Source of the DNA: an uncultured Porphyromonadaceae bacterium
GTDB taxonomy: Bacteria > Bacteroidota > Bacteroidia > Bacteroidales > Muribaculaceae
Length of the DNA stretch: 5,963 nt
Direction: 5' to 3'
Assembly (NCBI GenBank): GCA_900554265.1
Contig: USGZ01000120.1
Coordinates: 1 to 5,963, forward strand
Every line of letters begins with the position of its first letter. Position 1 is the stretch's first letter. Of the stretch, positions 1 to 5,948 are shown one piece after another. The notes beneath the pieces are model-generated. The model was not told the DNA's origin. It saw nothing but the letters and a program-made list of their open reading frames with translations, and searched no databases. A program made the position numbers and the translations under genes.

Positions 1-1051
1 CGGTAAGCTCGCTGTAGGGGGTGTGGATGGGGAAATCGACCTTGGCGGCGGCCTCGATGAAGCGGCGCTTCCACTCGCGCGACTTCGGCCCGCGCCAGGG
101 AGCCACGGCGTCGGAGAATACCGATTCCCATTTCTGTGGCACCACCAGGTCCTCGGAGATGTCGAGGGTCATGCCGAAGCCCTCGCAGACGGGGCAGGCG
201 CCGAAGGGATTGTTGAAGTTGAACATCTGCTCGCTGAGCTCGGGGAAGACTATGCCGTCCTCCTCGAAGCGCTTGGAGAAGTCGTGGCGCTCGACCTTGC
301 CCCCGGGCGTCCATACCAGGAGGACGCACTGGTCGTGGCCCTCGAAGAATGCCGTCTCGACCGATTCGGCCAGACGCGAGAGCTCGTCGCCGGCCTCGGC
401 GGTGGCCAGGCGGTCGATCAGCAGCAGGGGCAGGCGTGGCGACTTGCCGCGGGTGGCCTTGGGCAGCTTGTAGTCGGCGATGTCGATAAACTCATTCTTG
501 TCGTCGACCACGCGCGAATAGCCTTCCTTGGCGTAGATTTCGAGTTGCTCGGGCAGGGTGCGGCCTTCGGGCATGCTGATTGGCGCGGCCACGGCTATGC
601 GGGTGCCGACGGGGTAGGAGGCGGCCGTCGCGAGGACGTCCTCGACGGTGTGCTTCTTCACCACCTTGCCGGACACGGGCGAATAGGTACGGCCGACGCG
701 CCCGAAGAGCATACGGATATAGTCGTAGATTTCCGTCGAGGTGCCCACGGTAGACCGCGGGTTGCGGGTATTGACCTTCTGCTCAATGGCGATTGCCGGG
801 GGCAGGCCGCGGATGAAGTCGCACTCGGGCTTGCGCATCTTGCCCATGAACTGGCGCGCGTAGGCCGAGAGGCTCTCGACGTAGCGGCGCCGGCCCTCGG
901 CATAGAGCGTGTCGAAGGCAAGGGAGGATTTGCCCGAGCCTGAAAGACCCGTTACGACAATGAACTTGTTGCGAGGCAGCTCTACGTCGATATTCTTCAG
1001 ATTATTGACGCGCGCTCCCTTTATGGTGATGTTGGAATTAGGTCCGGCCAT
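1..1051 (-). CDS. uvrA: UvrA, excinuclease ABC subunit A (N-terminal 350 residues; runs off the left edge)
   Basis: UvrA is the damage-sensing ATPase of nucleotide excision repair. It dimerises, scans DNA and loads UvrB. The reading frame opens with ATG at 1051 and stays open to base 1, giving 350 codons of a protein usually about 940 aa long. The start lies about 16 bases after a predicted transcription start, and the protein aligns with UvrA from residue 8 onward. Visible motifs are the first Walker A, GLSGSGKSS (35-43), the UvrA-typical RRYVESLSAYARQF (55-68), and AIAIEQK then NPRSTVGT (86-104), around the Q-loop of ATPase I. The UvrB-binding insert appears present (about 120-250), which argues against the short UvrA2 type. 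The first zinc module is reduced: FNNPFGACPVCEGFG (279-293) keeps the second Cys pair (286, 289), but the first CxxC expected near 255-265 is replaced by HDFSKRFEEDG. ATPase II and the main C-terminal zinc finger lie outside the window. Identity is secure; which UvrA paralogue it is remains open. Confidence 0.95.
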   Translation of the reverse strand, partial: MAGPNSNITIKGARVNNLKNIDVELPRNKFIVVTGLSGSGKSSLAFDTLYAEGRRRYVESLSAYARQFMGKMRKPECDFIRGLPPAIAIEQKVNTRNPRSTVGTSTEIYDYIRMLFGRVGRTYSPVSGKVVKKHTVEDVLATAASYPVGTRIAVAAPISMPEGRTLPEQLEIYAKEGYSRVVDDKNEFIDIADYKLPKATRGKSPRLPLLLIDRLATAEAGDELSRLAESVETAFFEGHDQCVLLVWTPGGKVERHDFSKRFEEDGIVFPELSEQMFNFNNPFGACPVCEGFGMTLDISEDLVVPQKWESVFSDAVAPWRGPKSREWKRRFIEAAAKVDFPIHTPYSELT

Positions 1052-1073
1052 TGAGTTTCAGATTTGCAAACTG

Positions 1074-1105
1074 CAAAGATACGGAATTTTGCGGCCGATT
1101 TCAAG
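1074..1105 (-). promoter_or_regulatory. Predicted uvrA promoter, Bacteroidetes type
   Basis: Read on the minus strand, the -7 box is TATCTTTG (1081-1074), an exact match to TAnnTTTG. Exactly 20 bases upstream is CTTG (1105-1102), three of four matches to the -33 TTTG. The predicted transcription start is near 1068, leaving a leader of about 16 bases before the ATG at 1051. An inverted repeat, TTTGCA-GTT-TGCAAA (1077-1063), begins inside the -7 box and covers the start point. It is a possible operator, though no regulator can be named. The promoter suggests that uvrA can be expressed independently of the genes upstream. Confidence 0.6.
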
Positions 1106-1145
1106 TATTTCCAACTCCCGCGAGCGACAATATATGTTAAGAGCC

Positions 1146-2507
1146 TTACTCGACTTCGACGATGCGGACATTGCGCATCTTCAAGCGTGCTTCCAGATAT
1201 TCGGCCAGGCGCGTGCGCTCCTCGCGGGTAAAGTGGCGGCGGATGCTGACGAAGGCCAGGTTGGCCGTGTCGAGGGCAGCGCTGTCGGCCGGATGGGCCA
1301 CGAGCGTGGTGGTGATTCCGATTTCGCGGATGTTCGGGAAGAGGACGCGGATTTCGGGCGCCACGGTTGCGGCGGCGTTGGCGTTGGTGCGGTCGGCGGC
1401 AAGAAGAGCCTGCAGGGAGTCGATTGCGTGCTGCTTGCCGGCTATTGTGCTCTGCGCCAGGGCGTAGATGTCCGAGAGAGCGCTTCCGGGCTCCTCTGTG
1501 TCCGTGCGTTCTTCGCCGCCCTGGTATATCATCAGGTGTGTGCCGCTCAGGCCGTAGTACTTGAGCTTCGACGACAGGGCCAGGCGCAGCGAGTCCAGGG
1601 GCAGCGTTCTGCCGATGAGAGTTATGGTGAGGGTGCGGTGACTGCGGTCGCCGCCTGTCTTGCTGCTGAGCACCTGCGTGTCCGGGAAATGGCATTCAGC
1701 GGCCACGAACTCGTCGGCGCGGACCTTGAACTTGTTCTGCTGAATCATGTTGTAGGTCAGGTAGATGCTCGGCAGCATCGTGAGGATTGCCAGGGTGTAG
1801 ACAATCCGGCGCACGCGGCGCGCGCGGACCGGGTCGACGCTCGGCGCGGCCTTGTACTTCATCAGCTTGACGCCGATAAAGGTGGCGAAGGCGATGTAGA
1901 TCGAGTTGATTATGAACAGGTAGGTTGCGCCGAGGAAGTACTGCAGCTGCATGGTCGCCAGGCCGTAGCCGGCCGTACACAGAGGCGGCATGAGGGCGGT
2001 GGCGATGGCCACGCCGGGAATCACATTGCCTTTGCTGGTGCTGCCGAGGGCGATTATGCCGGCGCCTCCGCCGAAGAAGCCGATAAGGACGTCGTAGATC
2101 GTCGGCGAGGTGCGCGCCAGCAACTCGCTGTGCTCCTCGTTGACGGGCGAGATGAGGAAGTAGAGCGTCGCCGTAATCACCGAGAAGCCTGCGGCCATCA
2201 GCAGGTTGCGCACGCAGCGCTTGATCAGGTCGAAGTCCTGGATGCCGACGCCCAGCCCGATACCGATTATGGGACCCATCAGCGGGGAGATGAGCATCGC
2301 GCCGATGATCACCGCCGTCGAGTTGGTGTTCAGTCCGAGCGAGGCTATGAATATCGCCAGTATCAGAATCAGGATGTTGGTGCCGCGGAACGATACGCCC
2401 TCGCGGATATTGGCCTCGGCCTCCTGCTGGCTGACGAGCTGATTCGAGAGGGTGAAATAATTGACGAAAAATGCCCGCAGGCGATTGACGATATTCTGTT
2501 TCATCAT
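1146..2507 (-). CDS. DUF389 family multi-pass membrane protein of unknown function
   Basis: This 453-aa protein has the DUF389 (uncharacterised hydrophobic domain) core in its N-terminal half and a soluble C-terminal half. Hydrophobic segments lie near residues 45-59, 65-89, 100-119, 136-155, 162-184, 190-213 and 235-252. Family-typical stretches are NSTAVIIGAMLISPLMGPI (62-80), GNVIPGVAIATALMPPLC (160-177) and a GFFGGGAGIIAL glycine-rich helix (143-154). Residues 255-453 are predicted to be soluble. They include TLTITLIGRTLPLDSL and a following KLKYYGL, a pattern I recall from Bacteroidetes DUF389 proteins, and end in a region rich in Ala and Arg. The biochemical function of DUF389 is not established; a transport or envelope-stress role would be guesswork. 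Two adjacent ATG codons (2507 and 2504) could start it; I take the first. It lies 100 bases after miaB and 94 bases before uvrA on the same strand. No consensus promoter precedes it, so read-through from miaB is plausible. Confidence 0.9.
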   Translation of the reverse strand: MMKQNIVNRLRAFFVNYFTLSNQLVSQQEAEANIREGVSFRGTNILILILAIFIASLGLNTNSTAVIIGAMLISPLMGPIIGIGLGVGIQDFDLIKRCVRNLLMAAGFSVITATLYFLISPVNEEHSELLARTSPTIYDVLIGFFGGGAGIIALGSTSKGNVIPGVAIATALMPPLCTAGYGLATMQLQYFLGATYLFIINSIYIAFATFIGVKLMKYKAAPSVDPVRARRVRRIVYTLAILTMLPSIYLTYNMIQQNKFKVRADEFVAAECHFPDTQVLSSKTGGDRSHRTLTITLIGRTLPLDSLRLALSSKLKYYGLSGTHLMIYQGGEERTDTEEPGSALSDIYALAQSTIAGKQHAIDSLQALLAADRTNANAAATVAPEIRVLFPNIREIGITTTLVAHPADSAALDTANLAFVSIRRHFTREERTRLAEYLEARLKMRNVRIVEVE

Positions 2508-2522
2508 GTATGATATGTCTGA

Positions 2523-2536
2523 CCGGATTTGTCCGG
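2523..2536 (-). promoter_or_regulatory. Small inverted repeat in the leader of the DUF389 gene
   Basis: CCGGA (2523-2527) and TCCGG (2532-2536) form a perfect 5-bp stem with a 4-base loop, 15 bases before the DUF389 start codon. No T-run follows on either strand, so it does not look like an intrinsic terminator. It could be a leader hairpin or an operator half-site pair. A stem this short may also occur by chance in GC-rich DNA. Confidence 0.25.
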
Positions 2537-2578
2537 GTAATTATTATAAGGTCCTGTGAGGATTTTGGACTGAGCCGC

Positions 2579-2606
2579 CTCCCCGGCCGGGGGAATGGCC
2601 CGGGAG
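2579..2606 (-). terminator. GC-rich hairpin directly after the miaB stop; possible terminator or mRNA-stabilising stem
   Basis: Arms CTCCCCGGCC (2579-2588) and GGCCCGGGAG (2597-2606) pair at 9 of 10 positions around an 8-base loop. On the minus strand the stem starts one base after the miaB TAA (2610-2608). A perfect 12-base palindrome, CCCCGGCCGGGG (2581-2592), lies within it and offers an alternative fold. No U-tract follows in the miaB transcript; the next bases are GCGGCTCAGTCC. It is therefore not a classical intrinsic terminator and may instead protect the miaB 3' end or separate it from the DUF389 message. Confidence 0.4.
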
Positions 2607-2607
2607 C

Positions 2608-3969
2608 TTACTCTCCGCCGTCGCCGGCGAGTTCGCACAGCAGAGTGGCCGGGCTGGCGTCGATTACGCGCACGCGGACCGTGTCGCCGACGCGGGCCGT
2701 GCCGCGGTCGAATACCGCCGCCTTGTTCTGGCTCGTGCGGCCTACCATGCGGGCGGTGCTGCGTTTGCTCACGCCCTCGACCAGGACCTCGAATACCTTT
2801 CCGATGTCGCGGCGGTTGGATTCCAGCGAGAGTTCGCCCTGCAGAGCGATCATGCGGTTGAGGCGCTCGATCTTGACTTCCTCGGGGATGTTGTCCGGCA
2901 TCGTGCGCGAGGCAAGGGTGCCGGGGCGCTCGGAGTACTTGAACATGAAGGAGGAGTCGAAGCCCACCTGGCGCATCAGCGAGAGAGTCTGCCGGAAATC
3001 CTCCTCGGTCTCGCCGTGGAAGCCCGTGAAAACGTCGGTGGATATGCCGCAGTCCGGCATGGCGGCGCGGATGGCGGCGATGCGGTCGAGGTACCACTCG
3101 CGGGTGTACTTGCGGTTCATGGCCTTGAGGACGGCGTTGCTGCCGCTCTGGACGGGCAGGTGGATGTGGCGGCAGATGTTCGGCCGCGAGGCCATCGTTG
3201 CGATCACGCTGTCCGAGAGGTCCTTGGGGTGTGAGGTGGTGAAGCGCACGCGCATCTCCGGAACGGCGTCGGCCACGGCGCCCAGCAGCACCGCGAAGTC
3301 GGTGTCGCCGTAGAGGTAGCTGTTGACGTTCTGACCCAGTAGCGTCACTTCCTTATAGCCTTTGGCTCTGAGGTCGCGGACTTCGCGCAGGATGCTGTCC
3401 AGAGGCCTGGAGCGCTCGCGGCCGCGGGTGTAGGGCACTATGCAGTAGGAGCAGAAATTATTGCAGCCGCGCATTATGCTAACGAAGCCGCTGATATGCA
3501 CCCCTCCGAGACGGACGGGCACGACGTCGCGATAGGTCTCGGTGGTGCTCAGCTCGACGTTGACGGCCGGCAGCCCTTCCTCCGCCGCGGCAAGCAGCGA
3601 GGGTAGGTCCAGGTAGGCGTCAGGCCCGACGACAAGGTCGACGCCGTAGCTCTCAGCGAGTTCGTTCTTGAGGCGCTCGGCCATGCAGCCGGCCACGCCG
3701 ACCGTAAGGCGCGGACCTCCGGCGGCCAGGCGCTTGCGGCGGGTGGCGTTCAGGTCGCGCAGACGGGCGCCGACGCGCTGCTCGGCGTTGTCGCGGATGG
3801 AACATGTGTTCAGCAGCACGGTGTCGGCCTCGTCGAGACTGTCGACGACGCTATATCCGGCCATTTCGGCCACGGAGGCTATCACTTCGCTGTCGGCCAC
3901 GTTCATCTGGCAGCCGTAAGTTTCTATATAGAGGCGGCGTACGCGGGCCGCGCTTTTGCTCAGAGACAT
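2608..3969 (-). CDS. miaB: MiaB, tRNA-2-methylthio-N6-dimethylallyladenosine synthase
   Basis: MiaB is a radical-SAM methylthiotransferase that converts i6A37 to ms2i6A37 in tRNAs reading UNN codons, which stabilises codon-anticodon pairing. The 453-aa length is normal for the family. The N-terminal methylthiotransferase domain carries the three cluster ligands: YGCQMN (Cys20), NTCSIRDNAEQRV (Cys56) and GCMAER (Cys95). The radical-SAM domain has CNNFCSYC (Cys169, 173, 176), followed by IVPYTRGRERSRP, and later HLPVQSGSN and STDVFTGFHGETEEDF. A TRAM RNA-binding domain ends the protein (about 385-447). The NTCSIR...NAE pattern and the RGRERSRP sequence point to MiaB rather than RimO or MtaB. 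The ATG at 3969 is 14 codons before the LYIETYGCQMN block, a usual spacing, and about 35 bases after the predicted transcription start. All six cluster cysteines are present, so the enzyme should be active. It is divergent from the small gene at 4028. Confidence 0.96.
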   Translation of the reverse strand: MSLSKSAARVRRLYIETYGCQMNVADSEVIASVAEMAGYSVVDSLDEADTVLLNTCSIRDNAEQRVGARLRDLNATRRKRLAAGGPRLTVGVAGCMAERLKNELAESYGVDLVVGPDAYLDLPSLLAAAEEGLPAVNVELSTTETYRDVVPVRLGGVHISGFVSIMRGCNNFCSYCIVPYTRGRERSRPLDSILREVRDLRAKGYKEVTLLGQNVNSYLYGDTDFAVLLGAVADAVPEMRVRFTTSHPKDLSDSVIATMASRPNICRHIHLPVQSGSNAVLKAMNRKYTREWYLDRIAAIRAAMPDCGISTDVFTGFHGETEEDFRQTLSLMRQVGFDSSFMFKYSERPGTLASRTMPDNIPEEVKIERLNRMIALQGELSLESNRRDIGKVFEVLVEGVSKRSTARMVGRTSQNKAAVFDRGTARVGDTVRVRVIDASPATLLCELAGDGGE

Positions 3970-3976
3970 AAATAAA

Positions 3977-4008
3977 TTTGCGCCTGTGCGCAGAAATGAT
4001 TACTTTTG
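3977..4008 (+). promoter_or_regulatory. Predicted promoter of the small membrane-protein gene (Bacteroidetes type)
   Basis: A perfect -33 TTTG (3977-3980) is followed after exactly 20 bases by a perfect -7 box TACTTTTG (4001-4008, TAnnTTTG). The expected transcription start is near 4015, about 13 bases before the GTG start codon at 4028, with an A-rich leader. This is the best promoter match in the window. It may also drive the CoA-transferase gene, since no terminator is seen between the two genes. Its -7 box is interlocked with the miaB -7 box on the other strand. Confidence 0.65.
3979..3992 (-). promoter_or_regulatory. Short hairpin in the miaB leader
   Basis: TGCGC (3979-3983) and GCGCA (3988-3992) form a 5-bp stem with a 4-base loop. 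It would fold in the miaB mRNA leader and end 9 bases before the ATG. It overlaps the -33 element (3977-3980) of the plus-strand promoter, so the DNA may serve two purposes. The stem is short, and a regulatory role is inference only. Confidence 0.25.
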
Positions 4009-4010
4009 CG

Positions 4011-4018
4011 CAAAATTA
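4011..4018 (-). promoter_or_regulatory. Predicted -7 box of the miaB promoter, mirror image of the plus-strand box
   Basis: On the minus strand TAATTTTG (4018-4011) matches TAnnTTTG exactly. The predicted transcription start is near 4004, giving a leader of about 35 bases to the miaB ATG at 3969. No good -33 TTTG is present about 20 bases upstream (4039-4042), so the promoter may be weak or activator-dependent. The box shares the palindrome TTTTGCGCAAAA (4004-4015) with the plus-strand box at 4001-4008. Confidence 0.45.
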
Positions 4019-4027
4019 CAAAAAAAA

Positions 4028-4387
4028 GTGGACTCCGAACTATTACGCTTGCTATTGATTGGCGGTGCAGTTGCGGTGGTTTCTGTAGTGCAGGGACTGG
4101 CGAAGAACCGCAAGCGTGCCGACGTGCGGCGCAGTCACCTCCGTCCGGCGCCCGTTCCGCCCCCGGCGCCGCAGCATCTGACGACGCAGGCAAAGGCGGA
4201 GCCGCCGCTCCCGCAGCCTTTCCTGGGCGGCGAGAGCGCCCCGCCCGTACCCTCTGCGGCGGACATAGTCGCCAGTCTCGGCAAGCGGAGGGCGCCGTCC
4301 GCTTCCCGTGCGTCGCGGAAGCTGCCCGGAGGCGTCGACCCGCGCGCTGCAATCATCTACGGCGAGATTCTGCGCCGCAGGTTCTGA
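4028..4387 (+). CDS. Small single-pass membrane protein, Pro/Ala-rich, unknown function (119 aa)
   Basis: The function is not recognised. The predicted protein begins MDSELLRLLLIGGAVAVV: a hydrophobic segment (about 5-25) followed at once by a basic cluster, KNRKR (26-30), which predicts an N-out, C-in single-pass anchor. The middle (about 35-90) is rich in Pro, Ala and charged residues and is probably disordered. The C-terminus ends DPRAAIIYGEILRRRF (104-119). I recall a comparable tail (hydrophobic residues, then SEIL or GEIL and a basic end) on small hypothetical Bacteroidales proteins, but this is memory and unchecked. GTG at 4028 is chosen because it directly follows the predicted transcription start and precedes the hydrophobic segment. 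In-frame codons further upstream (TTG at 3956) lie inside miaB and before the promoter. The gene is 64 bases upstream of the CoA-transferase gene on the same strand, and divergent from miaB. Codon third positions are GC-rich, as in the neighbours. Confidence 0.72.
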   Translation: MDSELLRLLLIGGAVAVVSVVQGLAKNRKRADVRRSHLRPAPVPPPAPQHLTTQAKAEPPLPQPFLGGESAPPVPSAADIVASLGKRRAPSASRASRKLPGGVDPRAAIIYGEILRRRF

Positions 4388-4394
4388 AAAAAAA

Positions 4395-4402
4395 CACCTT
4401 TG
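4395..4402 (+). promoter_or_regulatory. Weak candidate -7 box before the CoA-transferase gene
   Basis: CACCTTTG (4395-4402) differs from TAnnTTTG at one of six fixed positions. It continues as TTTGCAAA (4399-4406), the same symmetric core seen near uvrA. The predicted leader would be about 43 bases and A-rich. No -33 TTTG is found 19-22 bases upstream. Alternatively, TTTG at 4399-4402 could act as a -33 element for TATAAACT (4423-4430), which is a poor -7 box. Read-through from the upstream gene is an equally good explanation. Confidence 0.33.
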
Positions 4403-4451
4403 CAAAAACACATCAAACAATATATAAACTTAAAATCTGTATCTACCCAAC

Positions 4452-5936
4452 ATGGCATTCAATAAACTGACCGCCCAGGAAGCCGCCGCGATGATCAACG
4501 ACGGCGACACCATCGGACTTTCCGGTTTTACCGCCCCCGGCGCGCCCAAGGTCGTGACCGAAGCCCTGGCCGAACGCGCCGTGGCCGAGCATGAGGCAGG
4601 ACGCCCCTTCAAGGTAAACATGTTTACAGGCGCCTCGACTTCCGACCACGTCGACGGCGTGATGTCGCGTGCGAACGCCTACAACATGCGCGCTCCCTAC
4701 CAGAACGTGCCCGACCTCCGCAAGCGCATCAATGCCCACGACTGCCATTACAACGACCGCCATCTCTCCGAAATGGCCCAGGAAGTGCGCTACGGCACAT
4801 ACGGCCCTATCGACTGGGCAATTATCGAGGTGGCCCATATCGAGCCTGACGGCACCGCCGTAGTAGGCTGTGGCGTAGGCAACGTGGCCACATATGCCGC
4901 CCTGGCAAAGCATATCATCATCGAGCACAACCACAAGCTGCCCGAAAGCCTCTACGGCATGCACGACATCTACACGCCCCTGGATCCGCCTTACCGCCGC
5001 GAGATACCCATCTTCTCGCCCAGCGACCGCGCCGGCAGCCCCGTGCTCAAGCTCGACCCCGCCAAGATTGTCGGCATCGTCGACACCGACTCCTACGACT
5101 GCGTCAAGCCCTTCAGCGCTCCCGACGAAATCAGCACCCAGATCGGCCGCAACGTTGTCCGCTTCCTCGTAGGCGAGTACAAGGCCGGACGTCTGCCCAA
5201 GGAATTCCTGCCCCTGCAGAGCGGCGTTGGCAACGTGGCCAACGCCGTGCTCTACGATCTCGGCGAAAGCAAGGACCTGCCCAACTTCATGATGTACACC
5301 GAAGTTATCCAGGACGCCGTTCTCGAACTGCTCCAGAAAGGCAAGTGTACCTTCGCCTCAACCTGCTCCATGACCTTTACGGACGCCACCGAGGGCAAGC
5401 TCTTCTCCGACATGAAGTTCTTCCACGACAGAATCGTGATGCGCCCCGCCGAAATCTCCAATAACCCCGAGGTAATCCGCCGCCTCGGCGTAATCGCCAT
5501 GAACACTGCCCTCGAGGCCGACCTCTTCGGAGCCGTCAACTCGACACACGTCCTCGGCACCAAGATGATGAACGGCATCGGCGGTAGCGGCGACTTCACC
5601 CGCAACGCCTACATCTCGATTTTCTCCTGTCCCTCCGTGACCAAGGGCGGCGCCATCAGCAACATCGTGCCCATGGTAGCCCACGCCGACCACAGCGAGC
5701 ACTCCGTCGACGTCCTCGTCACCGACCAGGGCATCGCCGACCTGCGCCGCAAGGACCCCGTACAGCGCGCCGAGTGCATCATCGAGAACTGTGTTCACCC
5801 CTCCTACCGCGAACTCCTGCGCGATTACCTGCGTATGGGCGCCGGTCAGACCCCGCACACCCTCAAGAACGCATTCGCCTTCCACAATGCCTTCAACGAC
5901 ACCGGCGACATGCACAACGCCACCTTCGTAAAATAA
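4452..5936 (+). CDS. Class I CoA-transferase, succinyl-CoA:acetate/propionate type (acetyl-CoA hydrolase/transferase family)
   Basis: This 494-aa protein belongs to the acetyl-CoA hydrolase/transferase family, close to Acetobacter AarC (succinyl-CoA:acetate CoA-transferase) and E. coli YgfH/ScpC (propionyl-CoA:succinate CoA-transferase). Such cytosolic enzymes move CoA between short-chain acids through a glutamyl-CoA thioester. Visible motifs are GLSGFTAPGAPK (22-33), SGVGNVANAVL (257-267), YTEVIQD with the expected catalytic Glu284, EISNNPEVIRRLG (334-346), the oxyanion-type loop NGIGGSGDFTRNA (374-386), and IVPMVAHADHSEH (406-418). The length is normal and nothing is truncated. The ATG at 4452 begins an N-terminus that fits the family. 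Codon use is strongly biased (Arg almost all CGC/CGT; Asn, Asp, Tyr mostly C-ending), which suggests high expression, as expected for a fermentation enzyme. In Bacteroidales it would fit succinate/propionate or acetate formation, but the sequence alone does not fix the acid pair. VTDQG (424-428) has Asp where I recall Glu in AarC. Confidence 0.93.
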   Translation: MAFNKLTAQEAAAMINDGDTIGLSGFTAPGAPKVVTEALAERAVAEHEAGRPFKVNMFTGASTSDHVDGVMSRANAYNMRAPYQNVPDLRKRINAHDCHYNDRHLSEMAQEVRYGTYGPIDWAIIEVAHIEPDGTAVVGCGVGNVATYAALAKHIIIEHNHKLPESLYGMHDIYTPLDPPYRREIPIFSPSDRAGSPVLKLDPAKIVGIVDTDSYDCVKPFSAPDEISTQIGRNVVRFLVGEYKAGRLPKEFLPLQSGVGNVANAVLYDLGESKDLPNFMMYTEVIQDAVLELLQKGKCTFASTCSMTFTDATEGKLFSDMKFFHDRIVMRPAEISNNPEVIRRLGVIAMNTALEADLFGAVNSTHVLGTKMMNGIGGSGDFTRNAYISIFSCPSVTKGGAISNIVPMVAHADHSEHSVDVLVTDQGIADLRRKDPVQRAECIIENCVHPSYRELLRDYLRMGAGQTPHTLKNAFAFHNAFNDTGDMHNATFVK

Positions 5937-5948
5937 GCCCGCGACAAT

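Noticed and set aside
23..943. A 306-codon plus-strand open frame opposite uvrA
   Set aside because: It is a shadow of uvrA. The minus strand encodes unmistakable UvrA motifs through the same bases.
1059..1066. CAGATTTG on the plus strand as a second, outward-facing -7 box at uvrA
   Set aside because: It has one mismatch, no -33 element, and would fire into antisense DUF389 sequence with no gene to serve. It is noted only as part of the recurring symmetric core.
909..2513. A 534-codon open frame on the plus strand across the DUF389 gene
   Set aside because: It is the antisense shadow of a GC-rich membrane-protein gene: its translation is low-complexity Asp/Glu/Arg/Ala-rich text with no recognisable motif, and it begins inside uvrA. 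The minus-strand frame has clear DUF389 motifs.
2508..2607. A promoter for the DUF389 gene
   Set aside because: No TTTG occurs on the minus strand in this gap; TATAAT-like bases near 2540-2550 fit the sigma70 consensus of other phyla, not the Bacteroidetes pattern.
3956..4027. Extending the small gene upstream to the TTG at 3956
   Set aside because: This would place the start inside miaB and upstream of the best promoter in the window; the added residues have no signal-like character.
4006..4470. An alternative plus-strand frame (154 codons) overlapping the small membrane gene and the CoA-transferase start
   Set aside because: It overlaps the start of a certain gene, is rich in Cys and Arg in a shadow-like way, and starts before the predicted transcription start. 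The frame at 4028 has a membrane helix and a coherent C-terminus.
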